Position numbers and translations under genes: made by a program. From positions 34,893,501-34,957,500 of the forward strand of contig NC_134370.1 in the NCBI RefSeq assembly GCF_035582795.1: DNA of 64,000 nt. The letters are read 5' to 3'. The notes under the pieces were generated by a model. That model was not told the origin of the DNA, made no database searches, and was given only the letters and a program-made list of their open reading frames with translations. Positions 36,301 through 62,560 of this stretch are shown piece after piece. The number at the start of each line of letters is the position of its first letter. Positions within the stretch are counted from its first letter, which is position 1. This stretch comes from Mycteria americana (Eukaryota; Chordata; Aves; Ciconiiformes; Ciconiidae).

Positions 36301-38582
36301 CTGCACAGCTGTGCTTGTGCTCTTCATATCTGGCCTCTGTTGTCTCCCTCTCACTGTGTCTGAAAATATGAATATAGACCAATGGAAAACTTGCTGAATC
36401 ACTTGGTATTCAGGCAAGCTATGGAGCACTAAAGAAGTTTGTATCCTGTAAAAATTGCAAAGGAAAATGGAGGCCTTAAGTCACTTTTTAAGTCACTTAA
36501 AAAAATTCTCCAAAGTCTCAGACCTGTCTCTAAAACAGTGATTAAATGCAATTTTTTTCTTCTTCTTCCCACAAACCAACCTGACAGTGCTAGTTAATCA
36601 TCCTTTTTCCGGCTATATTTGAATGCAGTCAGAGCCCAAAGTGGATGAGGCCAAAGAGGTCTGGACTGCCATTACTGCCTGGGATCCCAATCCTCTTTGT
36701 TATTAAGGGAATACAGAGAAGTGGGGAAAGCAATGGAAAACTGGCAGAGCTGCCCTCTTCTGTTTTCTACTTGGGGAAAGGGTCCATCTCCCTTTGGTCA
36801 GTCCTCCACTCCGGTTTCTCGTCAGTGTCTCACAGTCTCTTGTTCCAGCTGCAAGCAGTTATTTTGGATAGACTTCTTCCACTTGAAACAGAAAGAGCTC
36901 CTGCCGCTGCAGCTTGTCCTTTGTGGGAAACTTTCCAAGTGCAGGCAAATCTGAAGAGCTTTCTGCTGTTTTGTTCTATGTTGTGCGCTGGACAGAGATA
37001 TCCTTTCATAATCCTCCTGTCATATTGTGGGAGTCAGCAACAGAGAAAAGAGAGCTTCAAGTCAGTAATGATCCACTAAATGCAAGTCTAATTGTTCAAC
37101 AGGTAAGCATAGAAACAGTTTCCTGATCTGGCTCTTTCCAATTAGGTTATGTGACTTGTCATTCATCAGGCAGTTAGGCAACACAGCTGAGTTAATACAA
37201 CAACACACTGTGCCTCTCTTCTGCCTCTGATTCTTAGTGTTCTGCTGAATTAGTAAATTGAATCAAGGAGCTGACTGCAATCAGGTAAGCCCCAGGAGCA
37301 GCAAGAAGGGAAGGGAGGGGATGGGCTTAGTGAATAGGCAGTTGGGAGGGTGAAAACTCTTCCTGTTGCAAGCAGGGAATTAGTTCAAATGCTTGTGTGT
37401 CTGTATTCTTGGTCGCTCAGATGTTGGATGTGAAATGGACTGCCCTGACGTGGTAAGAACATTTTCTGTTCTCCTGTGTTGATAATGAAGTTGTGAATTC
37501 AAAAGCTGGTTATTTTGTAAAGTTTTCCTATGTCTTTGGTCAGGGCAGACACAGAAGCAGAAAGGATGGAGATGTTAATCATAACATACATAGCCCCATA
37601 GTGAGAAGAAAGGGAAGACAAAGAAGTAGTTCACCATCTGCTAAGTTGGCTGCTTCAGGAGGGTTTGTTCATATCCTGAATGCAGTAGAGAGGAAGGTAA
37701 CCCCTTCTAATGGGACTTTGTCCTGCTTGAGTCTGTCCTGAAGGATTATCTGCAGATTTCCCGTTTACAGGACATTGAAAGCAAGGGTATGATAAGTAGA
37801 GCTGGTGAATCCTACTTGTCTTTTGCAATGTTGAAGGTGTGTGGTGTGAAGAGGTGTATGTTACCCCATGGTTGTGCAAAATTGTCCTGAAGTCGTTCCA
37901 GGAAGTATTCAACTATGGTAACCCCAGGGTTAACTGAACCTTCTGCCTGCCCCAGAGTAAGGTGCAAATGCATGCCCCGTTTCTAACCATTCAAGCACCG
38001 TTCTTTTCTCCCTGCTTCCCTCCCAGTGCCTGTGGCCTTGTTCTAATAGCTGTGTATGTATAAGCAAAGTACTTCCAAACGACATCTAGTATCATCTGAA
38101 ATGTTACTAAGCGTTTGAAAAATACATGGTCCCTCACTGTGTCCTTGAAAGGTGCAGATAGAGGGCTTGGCTATACGTTCTTGTGCACAGCTGAGTTGAA
38201 CCTCCCTGTGGTGCTGTCCTTTCTCCCACATCCCACATGACTATTCACTTCTAACAAAGCAGTATCTCCATTCACAGTAACACTGGCTTCCACTAGGACA
38301 AGGGTGCCTGTTGTTTTCTGTTGTTCTCTTCAACCAGTGTTCCTAACTGCTGTGAGACACAGTGGGAAGGCAGTGATGCTTGGGCTCTAGTCACTTTTAT
38401 TTTCAGTTTTTGTGTAGCTTCAGGTTCATATTTCAGAAATAACTGTAAGTAATAAGGGATCCTTGTCCGTGAGGCTCCTTGGAACAAGGCTGCATAGGAG
38501 CAAGGCGATGAGAGTAATGTCTCAGGACATAGAAGGAAGGTAGAATGAAGAGGATTGCTGCCACTATGACTCAGTAAAGGAC

Positions 38583-38632
38583 TTTTTTTTTTCTTTTTCT
38601 TTTTTTTTTCCCCTCCTCTTTTTTTCTTTTTT
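38583..38632. repeat. Polypyrimidine tract, T-rich with C
   Basis: Fifty bases made only of T and C. Confidence 0.9.
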
Positions 38633-38852
38633 AAACACTTGTAGAGGGTAAGATCCTACTTTCCATTAAACTGTTTAGCAGTGACTCATTCTGGAATAAA
38701 TCCTTTCATGCTCTAATTCAAATATAACGTTTAATATTGTCTTTGCTGCCGCTTAGACCTATGATCTTGCAAGGTGATTATAATAGCTGTTTTGCTAAAT
38801 CTTCCACCACACTGTGAAAGCGTGGGTTATATGTTGTAGGGTTGGGTAATTT

Positions 38853-38902
38853 TATTTGTTGCTTTTTGGGTTTTTTGGTTGGTTGTTTTTTTTTTTTTTT
38901 TC
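38853..38902. repeat. T/G-rich tract ending in T16
   Basis: Low-complexity T and G sequence followed by sixteen T. Confidence 0.85.
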
Positions 38903-41900
38903 CTTGAGAGTGCAAGGGCAGTATAAATCTGAGGTAAGGAAGTAGTGCAAGCAACAAACAATTGTTACTGATGACAATAGAATAACCAGCAAAGAGCCCG
39001 AAGTCTATAAATAGGACATTATCTAATTTCTATTGTGTAATGGGAGCCTAGGGAGTGTAAAATACTGAAAGTGGAGAGCTCATGGTGTTTCATAACTCAC
39101 AGGACATGCTTTATGCTCTGTCTTGGATATGCTATCTTGGAGATCCAAGAATGGCTGACATGCTTCAGACCTTTTCTTTTAAGACCTAACCATTCTGTAG
39201 GACAAACGGTGGTTTTTTTCTACTTCCAGGGTAATTTCTAGTTCCTAGTAGGCACCAGTTCTCTCAGTGCAGCACAATGAAGTATGTTGCTCTTCTAAAA
39301 ATGTTTGGTTTTCTTGTGATGTAAATAGCTGGTGCTATTGCACATCTGTTGAGACCACAGTGACAGGCTCTTCAAATTGCAAAATGGAAATTTGCTGAAG
39401 TTCATTATTGGAAACGCTTCCATAGAAAAGCCACTTTGAGAACTAGCTTAGACGCATAGTCAGTTCCTGTTGTGTTTCCTTATAGGCCATGTTTTCTTCC
39501 ATTTTCAGTGCTTTAAAGAGAACATTGGCTGCAGAGCTAGCTAAAAGGACAACTTACTATAAGAAAGTTCTGTCCAGGATGAGTTGTACGGAGGTAGACA
39601 CAGAAACATTTGGTGCAAATTAAAATGTGATCAGCTGAAGATTTCCTGAAGGAGGTATCAGACTTGCTCAGTTCACTTGATTCAAACTAAGAGGCTTGAT
39701 ATAAGCTATCCCATCTACAGAAATAGACCTTTAAAACACAAGTGTACTGCCTTAAAGCTTTTCTTGGAGAAACAGTTCTGTTAAGGAAACAATGCTGTAA
39801 AAAATCTTCCTTTCTCTGTTCTTGTTCATTTTAAAAGGATATTATGTCTTATACCCAGCTGATGAAGTGAAGGGAAAGAGTGTAACTTCTGAACTATGTT
39901 ATTGGTAACTGCATTACATGGTATTTTCTGAGGTATCGCTCTGTGGCATTAAGGACCCCGGTAAAACTCCAAAAGGTGAGAATAAAGCCTTTTCCAAGTC
40001 TAGTTTTATGATGTTGATTTTTTCTGGGCCAGTCTACTTCTTGTGTTTCATTCCCTCTTTCTGCAGTGGAAAAATTGATGTAGCTGGCCTTTTTTAATAA
40101 GGAAATGGACTTGAAATCATCTGATGGGAGTACTGTTGAGGTAACACTCTTGGGAGAAAATAAAGAGCCTGTTTAAACTCCCTTCTTGTCCAATTGTGAG
40201 TCCTTTAAAAAATCCTAGAACACTGTATCCAGACAGACTCAGTCTTAATTTCAAGCAGCTAAAGTTTGGCTACTGTGGTACACAGGCCACAGGCAGAGTG
40301 AGAAGGTTGACTGTCTTCTCCAGGAGCAGCCCAGCCTCTTAGTCCGCTCCTTCATAATGGTGCATGCGTAGGTTAAGCTTGCTAAACAGCCCTTCTATTT
40401 TAAGAGTTTTTCCTTTGTGCACTGTTAGAGCTTTGGATTTCTTTTCATGTTTACACATTACCTTAGCCTTTGCTTGGACTGTGATACACAACTACCATCT
40501 AACTTTCCAGCCTTCAAAAGATTTGCCTAAGTATATTGTCTTTTGATATAAGGGGTCTCTTTCTTTCATTCTTCTCAAATTTCAAAGGGATTGTCCCACT
40601 TCAAAGATCTCTTTTGAACATGCATACTTATTGTGGGTTATACTTATTGCTTCTTTTAATTATTTTCTACCTGTGATGTTTTTGGGGCCATGTCTTTGCT
40701 GCTACAGTGAGGTCCAGAGCCTTCCTACATAGGAACTAGTGTTTCTTTATAATGTAACTTTAGAGTCAGTATTTTATGAGTAAAAATACAATTGTGGAAA
40801 AGAACCCAGTACCTTTAGTTATATTAGCTTTCAGCTCTCAGCACTGATCATTTGAATAAAGACATCAAAATCTGAACCTCAGTTAGGTGCATATATTTGT
40901 CAGAAGTGAACACGCTTGTAACTTTGCCACGTGTTATTCGTATATGGATTCTAGATGACGTTAACGGCGGTTTTAAGGTGTCCTTAGGCCCCCACATCTG
41001 TACGTGCCTGTTTCTCTCCTCTAAAGTTGCCCAATTACTAATTTACCTAGGCTTGTCTTCTGACCACCTTTTTGAAAGGTTTGTGCTACAATCATCGGTC
41101 CATCTTCAGCAGCTGTGGTGAGTCTTAATTTGTCTCTGTATGCAGCCATGATATCTCTGCCTTGTCAGACATCTCTAAGGGAACCGCCTGCCTCTGTAGT
41201 GTTTAGGTTTCTCCTTAGCATTTGTCCTTTCCCATTTGTTCTAATACCTGAAAAATGATAATATCTTGAAAAGAGGTGTAGGGAAAAAATAAATACTGCA
41301 AAATATGATGAATGGAGATGGAATTGGGATAAAGATTTTGTAGGAGGCATATATACTTTCTCTGTGTATTTCATCAAGGTGATTATGATCAATTATTTTC
41401 AAACCTTTAAAAGAACCTTGCACTTTTATTGTAGTACTCTGTATCTCGAGAGTGAGGTTTTATCCTTGTTCTCTGCATGTGTAAGTGTCAGCAGTCCCTT
41501 ACAGGGTTATGGAGTACTGTGCTATAAGGGAATATATCCAGCCCTGGCTACTGCAGAGTGTATTGCTATCCTTTGAAATCAATATGAGTACGAACTGATG
41601 GTGGTATAAGAGAGACTAGACTCTAGCCCCATCAGTTTGAACTTTGAGGAAGATAACCAAAGGTAAATACAGTAGTGAAATGTTAGTTTCATTATATCTG
41701 ATTTCAAGCTAAAGATCTGCAAATCTGCTTGATTTCTTTGAATGTTGTGGATTGCTGTAACCTGGTCTCTAGTAGTCACTTAAGAATTTCCAAGCAGTCC
41801 TTTATAACCACCGCTATCTTTTGACTCAGTTTATTTTTCTCACCTTTCTCAAGCCTACACGTTGCACTGCAACACTGTAAAAGGTGCAAAAATTTACATA

Positions 41901-44900
41901 ACAGAGTGGTAAGTATATTTGTCCTTCTAGAACATACTCTACTGCAGCACAAGTACCTTGTAGTGTAGAAATTGCCATAGTAACTACTCATTTCTTATTG
42001 ATTAGATGGATAAAAATTCTCATAATACACAAGCAGAGTAACTTGCTGGCATATGGCTTCAGGCTACCCCTGTGGCAACTCTTACTTATGCATTCTCTCC
42101 TTTTTCTGCATGTAAGAGGGTTTTTTTAATGAATTAGTATTCTTGGATTAGACCACAAAATAGTCTTTTCTTTTCTGCCACAATGGAGCTTAAATTTTAA
42201 GTTAAACTTGATATGCAGCTCACGAGGCAGAATATTAACTCATATTGGTTTGTTATTGGATCAGGACAACTAGATTTCACCTCAACAGGAAATCTGGAAG
42301 GAGAAAGGGGAAGGGAAGAAGAAAGAGTTCTCCCCTTCCCCCTCACTCAGGGAGAAGGCTAACCACTTCCCAGAGCTGACCTCTAATGAGTAAAAGAGAG
42401 TATTCTGGTTTGGCAGTTGTGATAAATCTCTTTGGAAAGTGCTTCTTAAAACATTAGAATTGGTTGCATAAGAAAATGAGTCCTGTTTTTATGTTTCCCT
42501 AGTAATGCTATAGACATAGTAATGATCTTCAGCAGTGGCATTGTGAAAGCTTACTGAAAGCAGGATTAGGCCTACAGTGAGTTATAGTGTCTGACAGCTG
42601 TCTTGCTTCATGTATTGCAGTTGCTGAACATACTATTGTCTCTTGCTGTCCTGAAAGATGCTCCAGCAAGGCTTCTACCAAGTTTGTTGTGAAAGACAAG
42701 CTTTTTGTGAATTCTATCAAGGGACTGAAATTGTGAAGCACTTAGGCAGGATGCCGGATAAAATTAAGCCCAACACATTCCTCAAATGTGAAACATCTGT
42801 TTATTCAGAATAATATAAAATGAAAGAACAGCAACACTCAACCAGTTTTACACTGTAAATCTATTCTAAAGCTATTCTGGAGTCTTCTGTGAGGCCTAGG
42901 TGTGACCTATGATTATATGCATTTTGTATGATTATCCCAGGATGCTATTAGTTCACATGTGTTAGGAGACTGAAGATCTTAGAGCAATTTTCAGTTCAGA
43001 TCTTCCAAGCTGCTACTACAGATGATACCCATGCAGGCCTGCTTTACTCGGCTTGGAGGCCTTTCCCACCTCCCAAAATTAAAAGTGCTGGGTTAGGGCA
43101 TCACTTTTATATTGTACCACCCTTCAGCTCCCTTATTTTTACCTACAGTCTGACAGCCTCATTTCAAACTTCGTATGACCCTAAGATTGTTTGAAGGAGA
43201 TATTCATCCATAGAGCTACAGGAAATGATGCTGCTGTCTCAATAAGCTAGTCCTTCACAGAAAGACTGCTCAGGAAAACATTCTTTTCTCTGTAGTAGGC
43301 TACAAACAAATGGAGGAAGCTCTTTGGCAGCTGTAGATACCTTCCGTCTTTAACAGGAAGAAATATCTTTGGCTCTTCTTAATCTTTGATTGGCCTGAAT
43401 TCTTGTGTGCTTTCGTGAAGACTTTCACAGGCAGCAGTGGGAAGTTCAGTGTTTAGTGTCTTTTGTCTGCGTACTGAGATCTGGACAGTGGGCCCAGAAA
43501 GCAGCTGGAAACGTAGACGAGAAACAAACAGCAGTATGTAGAGGATGAGGTAAGAGTTTAGGTCGATAAATTAAGTTTTTTATATTGTTACCTCACTTTC
43601 CCTCCCAGCCCTTTGACCCAATCTAAAGGGAAGAGACGGGGTCCAAATGAGCCCAAATTAGGAAAAGTTTGCATAGAGCTTTTTAGGGTCACCTGCAAGA
43701 CAGACTCAGGACCACTGGAATTCCTGTGTTAGCAGCTTGCTGGAGATCATTGGAGTGGAGCTAGCTGACGAGAACTCTTCCCATGCTGGCTCTGAAGGGC
43801 CAGGGAAGGCTTTCAAAACACAGCTCGTGTGGTTTTCTCGGGTATTAGTGTCTATTCCATTAGGGGTCTGTATCACTGTATTTCCCTGCTGGTACAATGA
43901 TCAGTCTTGGGCAAACATCTCTGCTGCTTCTGCCATCATTATCCCTTTTTATCAGCTCACCATTACAGATGAGGAATAATCTGTTTTCCTTCCCCTCGTA
44001 AGGAAGGAAAGGCTTCCTTCCTTATACAACAGCATGGCAAAAGATGGAAAATTGAACCCAAAGACCAGAGGGCCAAGGACTCTTCAACCTGGTGATTTCC
44101 AGGCTTGCCTATTCTCTATTGACAGAGAACCAGCACAACAGCCTTGTGCAGTTTTAGATGCTAGTGTTCTGTTCTAATGCTCTTTTCAAAAACTTTATCT
44201 TTGAGGGGGAAATAATGATTGGGTAGGTTTCATTCAACTGAGGAAACCCGCATGGAAAGAATATATTCCAGGGAACTTACAAAACTTTTTTAAACCGGTA
44301 TATTGTTCAGAGAGTATCATATGCTTAGTATTTAGAGCCCTAAGCTTTAAGATATTTGTTATGTTCAGGTATTTCTGTAAGTGTTTTACAGACATCTGCA
44401 GGGTGTTTTCATCAGCAATCTTGCTCACATAACAGAAATAAAAGCTGTATGCATTAGGCATTGCCAGGTGTGTATGGGTATCTAAATGCATATATGTATT
44501 TGTGTGCATCTGTAAAATGCATCCTGTGTGCAGATATTAAACATATCCTCTCTGGGATTACACTGTGACTTGCATATTTGGAAGCAAGGGTTCTGAATAA
44601 AGAAGAACCTATCCAGAATAGAGTGGAATTTACGGCAGTTGCTGTGGGCTTTCAAAGCAATGGCTGCAGACAGAATCTGGCCAAAGTAATTAACTTACGA
44701 AGGACGGAAAGGAAAAGCAGCATGTGGAAGATGTAATTAATGGGAACATATAACAGTCAGCTCTCACATAATAAATTGGCAGCTATGCCTGAGGTAACTG
44801 CCTTTTATTCGCAAAATACAGTTGGAATTTTTTAAAAGTAATTGCACATTTTCTTCCATTTCTACATGGTCCCAGACAACATAGTACAGTACAAATACCA

Positions 44901-44921
44901 ACAGAAAGGCAATAAAATCAT

Positions 44922-44970
44922 GGTGGTTGTTTTGTTTGTTTTTTTTTTTGTGGGGGTTGTTTTTTTTTTA
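44922..44970. repeat. T/G-rich low-complexity tract
   Basis: Only T and G throughout this stretch, with two T-runs separated by GTGGGGGTTG. Confidence 0.8.
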
Positions 44971-47401
44971 GGCTTAGGGCTATGATCTTATTTGAGCCAA
45001 TGTCCAAAGGAAAGGAGGAATACATTTTTAGCTCAGGAAAAGACAAGTGGTAAAACATTTTAGTGAGGTTTAATATGGAATAATCTAAAAGGACAAGGCA
45101 GGAACAACCAGAATAAATAACAGTAAATGGCTAGATATTTATTTGCGGAAGAGATTTAGTAATGTAATTCTCCTGACTCAAGTAAATAATGGTTAAGATA
45201 AATGTTCTGAAATCCTTCTATTTTGAAGGCTTGAATTTTCCCCGTCTGAAAGTTTATTGCGGCTTTTCCTGAATAGCAAGCGTGGCATCAGTTGTTCTTT
45301 AGATACGCCACAGATGCTGGCAGGTCTTCCAGAAAATGCATTCTACCGCTTGCCTGGTGCAAAGCTCTGGAAGGCTGCAGGGTGACACAGCGGCTCCCCA
45401 CACCCAGCTGCTGGTGCAGCTGACTCCAACAGCCTGCTGGAAAAACAGGGCTGTAGTCCTCCCTCTCAAACAAAATTTGCACGAGGGAGGTGAAGAGGGC
45501 TCGCAACTGGGGTTTGCTGCTGTGACCAAACATACAAGCTACTAAACTTCTTAATTGCCATTTCCAGGCTTCTCAATGAAGTAGAGGGAACTGCATGTCA
45601 TTCCTGCTGCTACCTGGCGCAGGTGATTCCCCTCTGCGCACAGGTGGGGAGGCAGACTACCCACCATTTAAGTGCTTTGTTTGTCTGCTTGGATTTTCTT
45701 TTGTTTTTAAGCAGTCTGTTTGTTGTCACCCCTCAGAGAATAGATTTGGACTTCCCTTTTCCTCCCCGTTATCTTAAGTGTGAGGGAGCATCTAGCCTAT
45801 TTTGTCTGAGTGAATGGGGATGGGATCGAGTAGTAAAAACCTAGCATTGGAGTGAGTTCTTCTCTCAGTAAATCTGGTTAGAAGCTTTACTGCTGTTTAA
45901 AATGGAACAGCCTGAAGACCAGGAAATATAGTTCTCTAAAATATTCCTGCTGTAACTAGTCTCTGTATTGCTGACCCCGGGGGATCTTGCATTTGCTGCA
46001 GGCTGAGCCTTGTAGGCAGTTTGTTGCTGAACTAAGCCCTTTAAATAGACAGCAAGTCTGAAAAAGTACGTCCTGCAATTTTTGTGCTGATGAATTTAGA
46101 ATGATGTTCTAGCAAGCTCAGTACACTCCAAATTAATTAGCAAGGATCCTTTTAACAGGATAATTACTATATCAGCAAGTGGTAAACTCAAAATGAATGT
46201 GAGTAGTCCTGGCTTGCATCAACAAGGAAGAGATGTGTTGCAGTTCTACCAACTGATTCTAAATTCACCCTAGTGTGAAAGGTTTTAGACAGCACAGCTG
46301 GTCAGCAGCAGCCCTCTAGCTTTTTTACTCCTAGACTTGAATTAAAATCCCAAATGAAGTTGCATTCCACTTTCCATACGTCTACCTCACAATGCCATGG
46401 CAAATGATGATTGGCTTTTTTTAATTTCTGCTGGAAAAAGGCCCAAAATAAGAAGTGCAGGAGGTGTTGCACATTATTGCTCAAGTATAAATGTTAGAAA
46501 GGGCTATGGAGTATATGAGACTTCCTTCCTTCTTTAGGCTGTGCGTTTTCTTCTCTCATAATGGAAGGGCCTGATCCTGCATAGAACAGTAACAGCTCAC
46601 AAATGTAAACACAGCTTCAGAAGTTTGGGAGTTGGAATTTTTAAATAGGTTAATCTTTCAAAGAATAAACATATCATTATTTATCTGTAGCCTGATAAGC
46701 AAACATATGACTGCTGCAGTGGTGGTAGAAACAATTTTATTAATTCCCCAGATCGAATTCTGTCTTTAGATAGTGGAGGCTTTAGAAAATAAGGTTTAAT
46801 AAGGCATTTTTAATAAGGGAAGTTACCTTAATTAGGTCACTTTATATTTGCTAGATTTTTTAATATGCTTTTCTGCACTCTTTTATAATGGATGCAGAAA
46901 TTTGTAAAAACACCTGCCATTTTCTGTGAGAATACAATTTTTAGGCAGATTTTCAAAAATCACTTATCTTACTTCCAGCTTCTATAAGCTAAGCCCAGCA
47001 AAGTCAATGGTCTTACACTGGTATAAAGTGTGTTCTTGGCAGAAATTTATCAGGCCCTGTGTTGTTCACTCCAAATGGCAAAGTAGTAAATGAATAATTA
47101 TTAGCCATTTCTCAAAAATGGATCTTGAGACTCAACAGACCAGACAATCTCTCAAGGTATTTCATAGGACCTTGTGGTGCTTTATAAAATGTGAAGCACA
47201 AGCCTGAATCCTTTTGTCTAGTTTGTCTTGTCAAACTTGAGCAGTGCCATTTTCCTTCTAGGTAGATTGTATGTCTAAGTCAGGCCACTTTTAAAAATCA
47301 TATAAAATGGAGACATTTTAAAAACTTGTCTCAACTGCAAGCACAGTGAAACCAGGGGGGGAAAAAAAGTCTTTACAAATATTTTGGGGTTGGTTTTTTT
47401 T

Positions 47402-47416
47402 TGTGTGTGTGTGTGT
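47402..47416. repeat. (TG)7 microsatellite
   Basis: Seven TG units directly after a T-run, a short dinucleotide repeat. Confidence 0.85.
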
Positions 47417-47484
47417 TCTAACCGGTAGAAATAGAAAGGCAAGCACCACTGTAGAAAAAGCCTGGGACAAATGCACCTGTCTTC

Positions 47485-48207
47485 TAATGATGTGTGGGGC
47501 TGCTTTTTATTTAATTTTTTTTCATTTGTAAGGTTTATGTTATTCAGACCATGCAGGTCCTAAGAGACAGTTTTGTTTGTGCCGTTTCATGGTGTTGCAT
47601 AGTTTTTAACTGAATCCAGCCAAGGATGAGGTAACATTTAAACAAGATTTTCTTAAATTTCTTGAATGAACAATGTTTCGATGTCACAGTAACAGTAGAA
47701 ATCTGTTCTCCCCCTTCACTTGCATGTCTGCACAGTTGTTGCTGCTGAAGTTGCTCCCGTACATGGTGACCATATTGTTCATCACACTCTAGTTATAGCC
47801 CGACTTCAATGGTAGAGCTAAATGCTTCTGTACTTCCCATCATGGATAGGCTTGTCCTTCTATTTGAATACATGCGAGTACATATGTTAGCACAGGGCCA
47901 CCAAAGGTAATAACCAACTTTGTTAGTGTGCCAAACCTTTCTTGCTACTACAAACTATGGCTACAAAATCTCTGTGGATAATATAAAAGGGAACTAGTCA
48001 AAACCCAGCATACAAATGGATACAAAAATGTCCCATTTCTATGACTTTGCTTCAGGAATTTCCCCTACAATTTAGAAGAAATTATTGATCTCTTGGTGGG
48101 AGAGATGACTTAGGCACTCACTCAAGGTGTCTTTGGTCATAGAAATAGGCTAAGCCCTTCTGAAGAAGCTGTGGGAAACGCAACCTCTTTCAAGTCAGTA
48201 ACTGTGC
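47485..48207 (-). other. TMEM26: Probable TMEM26 3' UTR to first poly(A) signal
   Basis: The first canonical poly(A) signal after the stop codon, read on the minus strand, is an overlapping ATTAAATAAA whose AATAAA lies at 47511..47506. Cleavage 10-30 nt further would end the message near 47.48-47.50 kb, giving a 3' UTR of about 0.7 kb. The sequence just beyond is moderately T/G-rich on the minus strand. Later signals exist further left (for example near 46.74 kb), so a longer UTR is equally possible. Confidence 0.4.
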
Positions 48208-62410
<14,203 letters not shown>

Positions 62411-62451
62411 TGCCCCTCCCCCAGACTTCCTGAAAACTTTTTAAAGGGAAG

Positions 62452-62468
62452 AAAAAAAAAAAAAAAAA
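62452..62468. repeat. Poly-A run (A17) upstream of TMEM26
   Basis: Seventeen consecutive A on the plus strand, beside the proposed core promoter. Confidence 0.9.
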
Positions 62469-62560
62469 GCTCACGCTCCCAGGCTGCGGGGATTTGTAGC
62501 GCTCAGTACAGCCCTGACCGTGCTCAGCCAGGGGCGTGAAGGGTTTCTTTCTGTCCCCTC

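Larger units (their letters stand above)
22293..47484. other. Gene-free intergenic sequence downstream of TMEM26
   Basis: About 25 kb without a convincing exon. The longest open frame (36645..37079 plus, 144 codons) has no recognisable motif. Contents are simple repeats, a palindromic octamer pair at 26672..26687, an octamer/TCF-like cluster near 29958..29990, a perfect hairpin at 43999..44024 and the weak orphan-exon candidate at 23111..23223. Confidence 0.7.

Noticed and set aside
36645..37079. 144-codon open frame on the plus strand
   Set aside because: Composition looks random, no motif or family resemblance, and no supporting splice or promoter signal.
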